Position numbers and translations under genes: made by a program
Part shown: positions 56,701 to 64,000 of the stretch, one piece after another
How positions within the stretch are numbered: position 1 is the stretch's first letter
Layout of the letters: every line of letters starts with the position of its first letter
Notes under the pieces: model-generated
The model's database searches: none
Told to the model about the DNA's origin: nothing
Seen by the model: only the letters and a program-made list of their open reading frames with translations
Assembly: GCF_039555335.1 (NCBI RefSeq)
Contig: NC_092641.1
Location: 35,365,548-35,429,547, forward strand
Direction: 5' to 3'
Source: Amphiura filiformis
Taxonomy: Eukaryota > Echinodermata > Ophiuroidea > Amphilepidida > Amphiuridae
DNA length: 64,000 nt

Positions 56701-57185
56701 GGGTAACCAAACAACTCCAGCAACAGCTCAAGAAAAAGACATTATCTGTTCCAGTTGTCAAACCTACTCCCTTTCAAGCAGTACTCTTGCCATGCTGTTA
56801 TTGCAGTATGAAATTCAAGACCGTCAATGAGCTTGCGCAACATGATAAAATTCACGCAAAGAAATCAATGACCAAGCGGCCATTTCAATGTGGTTTGTGT
56901 GGGAAATTTTTCACGCAAAGTGGATCATTGAGGGCGCATGAAAGAATTCACACCGGGGAACGCCCATATGTTTGTAATCTTTGCGGGAAAAGCTTCCATG
57001 AAAGCGGAAAATTAAAACGACATGAAAGGACACATACAGGTGAGAAACCTTTTTCTTGTTGCTGGTGCGGGAGAAAGTTTGCGCAGAATGGTACAAGAAA
57101 GTCACACGAGAGGACCCACAAGGATATGTATGGGGTAGGATCCCCTGCAATGAGTGGTTTCTCAAATTCTTGGGGTTATAATTAA
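44206..57185 (+). CDS. C2H2 zinc-finger protein, eight fingers, three exons
   Basis: Probable nuclear DNA-binding regulator of about 580 residues. Exons: 44206-44349, 49403-49494 and 55679-57185. Phases 0 and 2 join cleanly with GT-AG borders. The start is the ATG at 44206; the GTG just before it is not needed. Finger 1 (residues about 80-100, CKYC...H...H) begins at the exon 2/3 join. Fingers 2-4 lie near 216-238, 251-273 and 315-337, finger 5 near 451-471. Fingers 6-8 (about 481-559) are joined by TGERP and TGEKP linkers, the classic sign of DNA-binding arrays. A basic stretch (KGGKKEIVKNRRKGGARIVK) may be a nuclear signal. SVKME and DVKVE fit the SUMO site pattern. The first 79 residues resemble no known domain. 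I cannot name an orthologue. The last intron ends in a minisatellite. Confidence 0.9.
44357..44480 (+). repeat. Interspersed repeat, copy B
   Basis: Matches 32255-32365. It begins 7 bases after the first donor of the zinc-finger gene. Confidence 0.75.
44561..44682 (+). repeat. Right half of interrupted duplication
   Basis: From TATAAATACTGAAATACAG to GGGCGCATCCATC it is nearly identical to 44870-44990. Confidence 0.9.
44683..44740. repeat. AAT/ATT microsatellite
   Basis: ATAATAAT runs turn into TATTATTA. This AT-rich block separates the interrupted and the continuous copies of the duplication. Confidence 0.9.
44741..44990 (+). repeat. Continuous copy of the duplication
   Basis: Contains both halves joined at TATAAATACT with no intervening DNA. 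The 1140 bp with the probable promoter and first zinc-finger exon is absent here. Confidence 0.9.
45306..45910 (+). mobile_element. G-run MITE, copy 3, interrupted
   Basis: GGCAAGCCGG and GGCAAGCAATTTTTGGC units, the ATGCAAATTTTCCTGCTCGC core and the end TATAATTATTGCACAGCCCC match the copy at 32430. A second MITE at 45425-45649 splits it. Confidence 0.75.
45425..45649. mobile_element. Nested MITE with CCCGTAGCCAGG ends
   Basis: GGCCCGTAGCCAGGATTTTT and, reversed, CCCCCATAGCCAGG bound about 225 bp inside the G-run MITE. In the unsplit copy at 32550-32580 this insert is absent. Target duplication unclear. Confidence 0.65.
45911..47913 (+). other. Zinc-finger intron 1, middle part
   Basis: At 45930-46180 and 46555-46650 there are low-complexity words of the type GTCAAAACTTTTTGACCCCC. 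The rest, including the open stretches at 47060-47360 on both strands, has no protein match that I recognise. Confidence 0.45.
47914..48147. mobile_element. hAT-type MITE, 7-bp flanking repeat
   Basis: The ends CAGGCATGTGATTTTTCC and, reversed, CAGGCATGTGATTAGGG are flanked by ATCTACT at 47907-47913 and 48148-48154. The inside is GC-rich (CCCCTGGACCCC words). One base short of the usual hAT duplication. Confidence 0.75.
48280..48960 (+). repeat. AT-rich low-complexity region
   Basis: TTTATTTA, TTTTTAT and TATTCTATTC units dominate, with a TATTCTATTCTATTC run near 48765-48830. Confidence 0.8.
48961..49402 (+). other. Zinc-finger intron 1, end
   Basis: Non-coding, with an ATT microsatellite at 49276-49375 close to the exon 2 acceptor. 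Confidence 0.6.
49778..49985. mobile_element. Nested palindromic MITE
   Basis: TACTTAAAGTGTAT and, reversed, TTCTTAAAGTGTATGTAG bound arms that contain TCAATTGAAAATTTTGACC and GAAGATATGGATTTTTT with their mirror images. Boundaries are approximate. Confidence 0.65.
50196..50432. mobile_element. Nested hAT-type MITE, perfect 8-bp target duplication
   Basis: The flanks GTCGAAAC at 50188-50195 and 50433-50440 are identical. The ends CAGTGTCCGAAATAAG and, reversed, CAGTGTTCGAAATAAG differ by one base. The empty site ACTGTCGAAACGCAAT is preserved near 33967 in the sister element. The inside repeats GTTGTCC and GGACAA words. Confidence 0.9.
50656..53690 (+). repeat. Composite tandem-repeat block rich in GGTCAAAGGTCA motifs
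   Basis: Three zones of tandem units. Zone 1 (about 51241-51660) has roughly 120-bp units with AAACTCGGTGACAA and CATGACCAGGGGAA. Zone 2 (about 51960-52440) has roughly 127-bp units with ATTGAGCTGAAATTTAAATG. Zone 3 (about 52870-53640) has roughly 145-bp units with CAGTGACGCCACTTGCACAC and GGTCACTTCCGGTATAAAAC. Nearly every unit carries GGGGTCAAAGGTCA or a close variant. The block is framed by CACGGCTGTGTC at 50672 and ACACGGCTGTGTTCGTGG at 53642, which suggests one large element. No coding. Confidence 0.8.
50700..50746. repeat. Palindrome with C/G runs
   Basis: ACCTAGCTGGGGGG and CCCCCCAGCTAGGT face each other around TTTACAC. Confidence 0.8.
53730..54246. mobile_element. MITE, TGTGACC-ended, TA target
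   Basis: TGTGACCCGGCAGCAC at the left and, reversed, TGTGACCGTCCACGGC at the right; both arms then hold GCCGTAAATTCC. TA on each side. The ends are more diverged than in its relatives. Confidence 0.7.
54297..55664 (+). repeat. Minisatellite, about 32-bp unit, about 42 copies
   Basis: The unit is like CTTATTATCACTATAACTTG followed by GTATCTTATATT. A variant ends GTAATCCTTTATT, and a rarer one reads TTGTATAAGTTGGTATATT. Variants alternate in blocks, suggesting growth by duplication of groups of units. The array ends 14 bases before the exon 3 start of the zinc-finger gene. Confidence 0.95.
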
Positions 57186-57357
57186 TCATGCAGTTTTGAT
57201 AGTTATAGAATGAATGTATGTACATGTATAGTGAATATACATGAAGATATTAAACTGAAGTTGGTATTCAAATAGTAGCTCTGCTCTGTGTATGAGTGTG
57301 ATGCTGAAACTCATCCCAAAATGAGAGATTTGACTTTTTCACAAACTTCTAAAATCT
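57186..57357 (+). other. Zinc-finger gene 3' UTR
   Basis: An ATTAAA poly(A) signal variant lies at 57249-57254, about 65 bases after the stop. The true end is not known. Confidence 0.5.
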
Positions 57358-57629
57358 TGAAAATTATTAATTTAAACTTCAACACTACTTGTTTATTTAA
57401 GCTTACGGGAGCGCTTTGAGGAACTTCCTCGTCATCAGCCGATGTTGTTAGCTCTGATGTTTTCTTGGAAACGGCTAAGGACCAACCTGATCAGGTGACA
57501 TCACACTTGATGACGTCAACAAGAAAACATCAGAGCTAACAACATCGGCTGATGACGAGGAAGTTCCTCAAAGCGCCTCCGTAAGCGTAAATAAACAAGT
57601 AGTGTTGAAGTTTAAATTAATAATTTTCA
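57358..57629. mobile_element. Foldback element, about 110-bp near-perfect arms
   Basis: TGAAAATTATTAATTTAAAC at the left is mirrored at the right. The arms run through AGGAACTTCCTCGTCATCAG and GATGTTGTTAGCTCTGATGT with a loop of about 45 bases. TTCTAAAATCTTG occurs on both sides (57347-57359 and about 57663-57676), perhaps a flanking duplication. Confidence 0.85.
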
Positions 57630-57676
57630 TTGTTATTACCACTACGTATGAATCTGCAATTCTATTTCTAAAATCT

Positions 57677-58600
57677 TGTTTCACCTCAGTTGTTGGTTAA
57701 TGTGGGTTGGTGTGGGTGGGGTCTGGGATTATAACACTCAGTTTAAGTGACAATTAAACATGCATTTATCACTGTGTGGTTAAGATGGTCATTTGGTAGA
57801 GTAGCACCATCATAAGAATCAAAGACTGAATTATTTGACATCAATCAGAATAAAACCCAACAGGACAAACTCGTGTCATCTCAACTTTAGATAGGAGGTT
57901 ATGCTTCCTCCCAGAAACTGGAGTAAATACAAATTAAAATCGATATGTTGAATCAGGACTATACTGGGCTGATAGGAAAGTGATCAGTTAACAAGTTATA
58001 CGCTTGATCTTAAATTTTAATAAGAGAATTTTGAATTGATTATTACAACACAATTCAGTAATGAGCATTTTCAGTTCATTGGTAAAATAATTTTCTAAAT
58101 TTACTTAATATTCATAAAAAAAGAAAAAAAAAGGACTGTCTACATGGCATGCTTGAGTTTTCCATCATAGATGGGAACAAAATATCAACAGAGTAAAAAA
58201 ATAAAAAGTGCAAGTTTGAAATTTTCAGGGAAATAATTTAGTACATATAATATTTATGTGATACGAACTTGGATCAAAATGCAAAAGACCATCCCAAAGT
58301 GCATCGGGGCACAAATGCACAGTATTGTTAATATTTATTATGGCTAATATTTTCAACAGATATGCCTATACCGTTGTATTGGAGCCCACAGTAATCAGTG
58401 ATGAATCCACACATTTGCAGCAGTGTATATATGCAAATGGAAATGCGTATGCATAACATATTACATATGAGTGCGTAAATGATGTGGCAAAACATTAATG
58501 CTTTATTCTGTAGTTTTATTGCTGATCATATCAACAGAGAAATCATCAATTCATGAAATAATCATGTGAATTAGATGAACTTTAGCTTGTTTATGTTGTT
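57677..58600. other. Unassigned 3' flank
   Basis: AT-rich; I see no gene or repeat end. Confidence 0.4.
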
Positions 58601-58604
58601 GAAG

Positions 58605-58775
58605 GGCATTCAATCATGTTTTACAGTGTTTACCAACTAATTTTTGGAGCATCTGCATGGTTTACTTTAGCTGCCCGCACAAAGTAGCTCAAAGTAAACC
58701 ACACATGTGATCTTGGATGCATCATTATTAATTTAAACAGTGATGAACAACAGTGAAACATGATTGAATCCCTAA
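58605..58775. repeat. Imperfect palindrome
   Basis: ATTCAATCATGTTTTACAG and, reversed, ATTCAATCATGTTTCACTG bound it. The inner arms contain TGGTTTACTTT and AAAGTAAACCA. A single end of the same type lies near 17678. Confidence 0.7.
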
Positions 58776-58931
58776 GTTAATAATTGGGACCCATGATGAC
58801 AGAGCTAAGACTGCTTTTTTAGCTGATTCAAACTGATTTGTTTACGTACATATTGACCAATGTGTTGAGACCATAATTGTTATAATGTTTTATGTTTGCA
58901 TAGATTGCAGAATAATATACTCTTTCTACAT

Positions 58932-59068
58932 CAGGGGCAGATCCAGGGTTTGAAAAATGGACAAATTACTGTGGGATGGGCTGAGAGGCTAAAATGGACT
59001 GATATAGGCTGGTTTTAGATGACACATGCAGATTTGCTATGGAGATGGTACTCCTGGGTCTGCTCCTG
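58932..59068. mobile_element. hAT-type MITE
   Basis: Ends CAGGGGCAGATCCAGG and, reversed, CAGGAGCAGACCCAGG. Flanks TTCTACAT and GTCTACGT agree at 6 of 8 bases. Confidence 0.65.
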
Positions 59069-59819
59069 GTCTACGTGTTTTTTGTATAATATGTGTGTAC
59101 AAAACAAAATGTTTGCCTGAATAATAGACATTTGGGCCAATCAAGTAAAAGTTGTGAAGTAATATGTTGTTGAAACATGTTTGGTGTGTTTCGTAGATTT
59201 TTAAAATGAATTGTGTTTGCCAAAATTGAACAAAAAACAGAGTCTCATGTTATGTGTAATGTGTGATATACAGCAATGATATTTAAGTGATTCCAAATAA
59301 TAATATACAATTTTATAAAACAGTGTTTGATTTGTGCCATGGGAAATTTATAAATATTTTGTATTTTATATTCTTGTAGAAATGTGATTAATTGAAAATT
59401 TGAATGTTTCAGTTCATGTCTTTATGGTCTATGTTCAGCTGAAGTTTATTTTGCTGTAAAATGTTTGATGTTATATTTGCATTCCAAAGATATATATGTA
59501 TTTATACCTAAATTGAAATAATTATTTGTTGTGCATTTAGTGTAGAGATTATGCTACTGATGTTAAAAGTTGTATGTCAAGAAAGCTGTAAGTAATTGAA
59601 CACTTGTACATCAAGTCTTGTTTAAGTTGAAATAATAATGTATTCCTTATGTGTCATGTGTGTACATACTGTCCATTTGGGCCCTCACATTTGGGGTTTG
59701 CCTCCTCAGAATGTCTTGGTTGGGAACAGGTGTGGCAGTTTGATTGACACCTGCCATCTCAATCATGAAAATTTTAGGGCAATGTTTTGTTTCATCAAAT
59801 TCTACTGCTCAGTCTAGAT

Positions 59820-60117
59820 CAGGCCTTCTCAACTGGCGGCGCTTGGAGTTAGTCGAAGTGGCGCATGGTAAATGTTACTAATTTTTCACATAAATTTTTA
59901 ACAAAAAAAGGGTGAAAATACCATATCTGAGCCTTTTGAAAGCCCTAAAATGTCAGAGCTTCCAGATGCTCTACCCCCTGGACCCCCGTGGCCTGGACCT
60001 TTTCAATGGACCCCACTGCACGCTCTCCCTCGCAAAATACTCCCTTAACATGTTGGCACTTCATGATCAGTCAAATTTCCCAGTTGGCACTTCAAATAAA
60101 CTAGTTGAGAAGGCCTG
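59820..60117. mobile_element. hAT-type MITE with perfect 8-bp target duplication
   Basis: The flanks GTCTAGAT at 59812-59819 and 60118-60125 are identical. The ends CAGGCCTTCTCAACT match with one mismatch after reversal. The inside holds CCCTGGACCCC words. An open frame starting at 59912 runs across the right end into flanking DNA and is not a gene. Confidence 0.9.
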
Positions 60118-60346
60118 GTCTAGATGCTCATGTTCAAAGTGCCACAGACCTGACACTGTTAAATACATACCATATAGCTTCAGGCACCATATTTACATAA
60201 TTACATGTAAACAAAAATGTACACTAATTTCAGGTTTATTTATATTTGATGGATGAGGATAGCCATAATATTATCAAATATAACATCAGCATGTCTTTTC
60301 ATATTGGGCTAATCATGCTAATGTATATGTCAAACAAAAACAAAAA

Positions 60347-60597
60347 TGTGACACGATCTGGTCCATGGAGGCCAAAGTCTGCAAATTTGACGTTGAAATA
60401 AAGGCAAAAATATAGAATAAAAAACATAAGAAAATAGACATCACCAAACTTCATAACTTTAGAACCAAGTATGTTAGACCTTTGGTGTTTTTAGTATGTG
60501 ATAGCCAAATGTTTGCATTTAAGTAATAATTCTAAGGCTATAGTAAATCAATTTTCAATAATGCCTCCTTTGCCCCCACAGAGCAGATTGTGTCACA
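60347..60597. mobile_element. MITE, TGTGACACGATCTG-ended
   Basis: TGTGACACGATCTGGTCCAT at the left and, reversed, TGTGACACAATCTGCTCTGT at the right. The flanking TA is not kept. A truncated relative lies at 20832. Confidence 0.75.
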
Positions 60598-61586
60598 TTT
60601 ATCTGTAAGTAACAACTCAACAAATGTTTAATTTGTGTAGTTTCACATTGTGTGTGTATGGGTGTAATGTTATGGGAAATGTTTGTTTTCTTTTTCTTTT
60701 TTTAACAAAGTATTTTCAAAAACATGCAATGTATATCAAAAGTTTTAATGTGTGATTATTGTTCACTTAAATGTGTCAAATATTAAACCAAAAACATGTC
60801 TTTGCTTGAAGTATGCAAAAACTAGATGTACTTGTTTTCAAAATTGTGATTGCTAGTGTTAATGGTAATTGTCTATTGAAGCTTAACCTAATATAATACA
60901 TGTGTGTATTAAATACATGTGTGTATTAAATACATGTGTGTATTAAATACATGTGTGTATTAAAGTTTCCACAATATGGCAAAAAAACATACTTAACATA
61001 CCAGACTGACTGGTAGCAATTTATGTTCAATGTATTTATGTATTAAGTATTATGTCAGACATACTGTACAAGTTCAATCTGTGCTGTCAGTCAGGCAGTA
61101 CCATTGAATATGGTAAAAAGATAGATTTGTCTGTTTTTATTTAAGCTCTTTAAGCATTTGGTATTCTTACCAATAGGCTGATATGTCCTCAAATACATTA
61201 CACATTTATTCATCAACAAATATAATGAACATTTGAGAGGGATTACAAACTCTACAAAAAGCATGTTATAGGAAATGAAGACATGTGTATACAAATTATG
61301 TAATACAATGTAGAACTGAGGGTCTTTTTTTGATAATGATAAATGAGCTGTATATAGTGCAAGCAAAATAGGGAACAATTTTTATATCCTTGTGCCAAAC
61401 AATATACTTCATAAGAGAAGCTTGAAGGTCTTAGTATTTATACATATTGTACTAGAATGTTCTTCGTATTTTACTTTGAAATACTTTTCCCCAAAGATCA
61501 TATCATTAAGAATGGCATTATTAGTTGAACAAGGTCACACAACTACAATTTTACACAGTGATCATCCTTTTGTTCAACAACCGATA
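60598..61586. other. Unassigned, with short minisatellite
   Basis: Apart from the 17-bp repeat at 60897-60964 I see nothing supportable. Confidence 0.4.
60897..60964 (+). repeat. 17-bp minisatellite, four copies
   Basis: Four perfect copies of TACATGTGTGTATTAAA. Confidence 0.95.
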
Positions 61587-61840
61587 TGTGATATGATCAA
61601 GCAAATTAGCAAAATCATTCGGAAGTCGGAAATATTGATTTTGAGATACAGCCAAACAAAGGAAGTATTTCCTTTTGTGTCCTATTGTTTTGTTAACTGC
61701 TCACCGTCTTTTGAACAGGTTGTCCAAATTCTATGGGGTTTTCTGCAAAATGTAGCTTTGCAAATGCAGTTTATAATCCTATAAGAAACTGAAAATCAAA
61801 TATGTGCGACTTCAGACTGATTTTGCTTGATCACACCACA
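61587..61840. mobile_element. MITE, TGTGATATGATC-ended, TA target
   Basis: Same family as 14531, in reverse. TA flanks at 61585-61586 and 61841-61842. Shares GATTTTGAGATA, CCAAACAAAGG and ATTTTGCTTGATC words with the other copy. Confidence 0.75.
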
Positions 61841-61879
61841 TATATTGCTTCTTTTTGATGAATTACACTTCAGCTGTCC

Positions 61880-62040
61880 ATACTCTATGGTATGGGGCAA
61901 TGGGTGAAGACTTCTACTCATAATCATGAGGTAGCTTGAGGTTGTGGGCTCAAATCCCTGCGGCATCAATGAGTTGTGTAAACGGGGCCTGAAATACCTT
62001 TTTGTGGCCATCGACAGGCCATGGCAAGGCCAAAAGTTGG
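61880..62040 (+). mobile_element. Decayed tRNA-derived SINE head
   Basis: GGGCAATGGGTGAAG, an ACTCATAATC anticodon-like loop and a B-box-like GGGCTCAAATCCC lie in the right order. The loop again carries CAT, as in the SINE at 55. No clear tail. Confidence 0.5.
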
Positions 62041-62959
62041 AAGGCCCCCAAACTCACTGTAAGGAAGCCATCTGCTCTGTAGTGGTCAATTACCTTGAAT
62101 TGGCAGTGTGACATGAAATTTTATTTTATAAGAACAACTTCTGATTTAGAACAAATTTTGAACAAAAGTTTGGTGTTTGATGTTTACTTTTTATGTTATT
62201 TTAACTGAAGTATGTGTACTTTTTACTTTCCTGTTTAGCACATTTACTCTCTCTCTCTCTCTTTGGAAATTGGCTGTGCCAAATTAAGTATTTTTTTCCC
62301 AAATTGGTTCAAGACCTTATTGAATATTATTGAGCTTATTTGCATATTGCATATTATGAACCGTGTAATTCTACTCCTACATCTTCATCTTTTTCTGAAT
62401 AGTGGTGCTTTATAATGCAGTTATTTCACATTGCTTACAAAATTCAAATTTGTGACAATTTTGTAACACATGTATTGGCAATAAGGTTAGTGGAAAATTG
62501 ATTTGTTTTGCCGACTATTCCATCTTTGATCTAAAAGACCTTATTGCAATGTGAGTTAGACTGGATCAGTAGTGAATGTAATATAGTATTGAATGCAATA
62601 TCAAAGACAACTGAACACATATTTGTGAAAAGATGCAACTCACTTAAATGACAATGCAAAACATACTGTCAACTCTCTCTCATTGATAATGTGATGATCT
62701 GATCACTGAATGTGACAAATGCCCTGAAATATTAGAATGACAATTGAACATTGTAGTAATTGAACCTGTTGATTGATTGATTGTATTTGCTTATGGGTAT
62801 TCATTGTTTATCGTCTTTTTACATTATCAACTGTTTTACTGTTATTTAACCAAAGTTTTTAAGTTATTTTGACTTGCCATGTTTGTTGATATTTATCAGT
62901 ATTTTCATCCTGTTTGTAAACTTGCATTAGTGGAGTCTATTTATATTTATTTCATCAGG
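62041..62959. other. Unassigned 3' flank
   Basis: Contains a CT microsatellite at about 62246-62262. No gene recognised. Confidence 0.4.
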
Positions 62960-63092
62960 CAGAGGTGCTCTATTTAGCATTAGCTTTGGATATTTAACTA
63001 TTTAATTATTTTCCCCCCGACTTGCCCTGGTGAAAAATCAATAAAATAATTAAATGTCCAAAGATAACGTTATATAGGGCACCTCCTTCTAA
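62960..63092. mobile_element. Short MITE
   Basis: AGAGGTGCTCTATTTAGCAT and, reversed, GGAGGTGCCCTATATAACGT start arms that continue with TTAGCTTTGGATATTTAA. AT-rich centre with a C run. Confidence 0.7.
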
Positions 63093-63378
63093 TGTTTTCT
63101 CTCTGACACAAAATTTTTGTATGTATTTTATTGTGCTTACAGTGTAGCACAAGCTGTATAATACCTGTTGATTTCAAGATCATTTACAATTGTGAAATTC
63201 AGAATTATGCTACTGTTCATTCATGACCCAACAATACCTATGGAAATGTTGCAGTTCAATTTTGACTGGATTGCTTTTGAAAGTACCATAGTGTAAACAG
63301 GTATATACAGTTGCTATATGTAATTGTGACAAAGACTTGGATGTGCATTATATTTTGTGAACTACCCTTCATAGCTAT

Positions 63379-63468
63379 ACTATCTGACCCCTGCACACTA
63401 ACCAATAGATTATCTGACACATGGACGCTAAACAATAGATTATCTGACATGTGCACGCTAAACAATAG
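63379..63468 (+). repeat. 30-bp tandem repeat, three copies
   Basis: Unit ATTATCTGACACATGGACGC + TAAACAATAG, with a more diverged first copy. Confidence 0.9.
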
Positions 63469-64000
63469 ATTTTAGATAAAATTGCTCTGGAGCCCGGAGG
63501 AGTAGTATCTATGCTCAAATACTATAAATACTACTTTCATACAACAAATAAATGGGTCTGTTCGAAAAAGTAAAAAAAAAGTAAAAAAATACTGTATAAT
63601 ATGGTGTTAAAATCCTGGTATTGGTATTTTTGCATATACAGAATGTGCATCATAAATAACAAGTGGTGTTCTGTTTGGAGCCATTATAAAATGATGTTAA
63701 ATGATTTAATTAACCAATTTTTTTAAAATCTAAGGAAAATAATTGCACTTAGATTAGAATAAATAAAAAGTTCTATTAATTCAAAAGTTCCATTCTTAAT
63801 TCAAAAGTTCAAAAGTTTAAAAGTTTCATACTGTACATATTGTTGTAAGATTCCGCTGTCATGCGTTGTTATACAAGTAGATTTGAAAGTTCAAATTACA
63901 GAATTGTAGGCCGATAATAAATTATCTTTGATATTATATAGTGTCTTTTCTCATCTTCACTGCATATATAGAAGCGTGTGTTTTCTAATGGCTTCTGATT

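Noticed and set aside
59912-60256. 114-residue open frame
   Set aside because: It crosses the right end and target duplication of a hAT MITE into flanking DNA.

Overview
This is eukaryotic, AT-rich, intron-rich nuclear DNA from an invertebrate deuterostome. An echinoderm or other ambulacrarian is my best guess. The reasons are long introns, canonical GT-AG splicing, a dense load of short inverted-repeat DNA transposons, RTE, CR1/L2 and Penelope-like retroelement fragments, and frequent TAGGCCTA-type words. The species call is an inference; nothing here proves it.

Three real protein-coding genes can be assembled. (1) Positions 491-3254, plus strand: the last four exons of NDUFS2, the 49-kDa core subunit of mitochondrial complex I. 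Its 5' exons lie before the window. (2) Positions 16900-29779, minus strand: nine exons of ZNHIT2, an HIT zinc-finger protein. All exon phases join and the frame is open to the stop codon; only the short first coding exon is missing. (3) Positions 44206-57185, plus strand: a three-exon gene for a C2H2 zinc-finger protein of about 580 residues with eight fingers. It is a probable DNA-binding regulator with no recognised orthologue. ZNHIT2 and the zinc-finger gene point away from each other. The three genes show no shared pathway.

The rest is mobile DNA and repeats. Region by region: 1-360 is a tRNA-derived SINE; 3.9-10.2 kb holds a chain of MITEs, several with exact target-site duplications; 10.4-12.8 kb is a broken RTE-type LINE; 12.9-16.5 kb is a packed cluster of foldback and TTAA-ended elements; 16.9-29.8 kb is ZNHIT2 with MITE-filled introns; 30.4-33.3 kb holds Penelope and LINE fragments; 34.6-40.2 kb is a 5.6-kb hAT-like element with 8-bp target duplications that has swallowed a CR1/L2-like LINE with a PHD-like finger; 40.4-45.9 kb holds local duplications and G-rich MITEs around the zinc-finger promoter and first exon; 49.5-50.5 kb is a MITE carrying two further MITEs; 50.6-53.7 kb is a 3-kb block of tandem repeats full of GGTCAAAGGTCA-type motifs; 54.3-55.7 kb is a roughly 32-bp minisatellite ending 14 bases before the last zinc-finger exon; 57.2-64 kb is 3' flank with more MITEs.

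I found no convincing new multi-gene biological system. The most interesting signals are structural: insertions dated by nesting with matching empty sites, the interrupted duplication around the zinc-finger first exon, the nuclear-receptor-like repeat block, and the minisatellite that may supply the branch point of the last intron. Motifs, splice sites and repeat boundaries were read by eye; alignments between diverged repeats are approximate.
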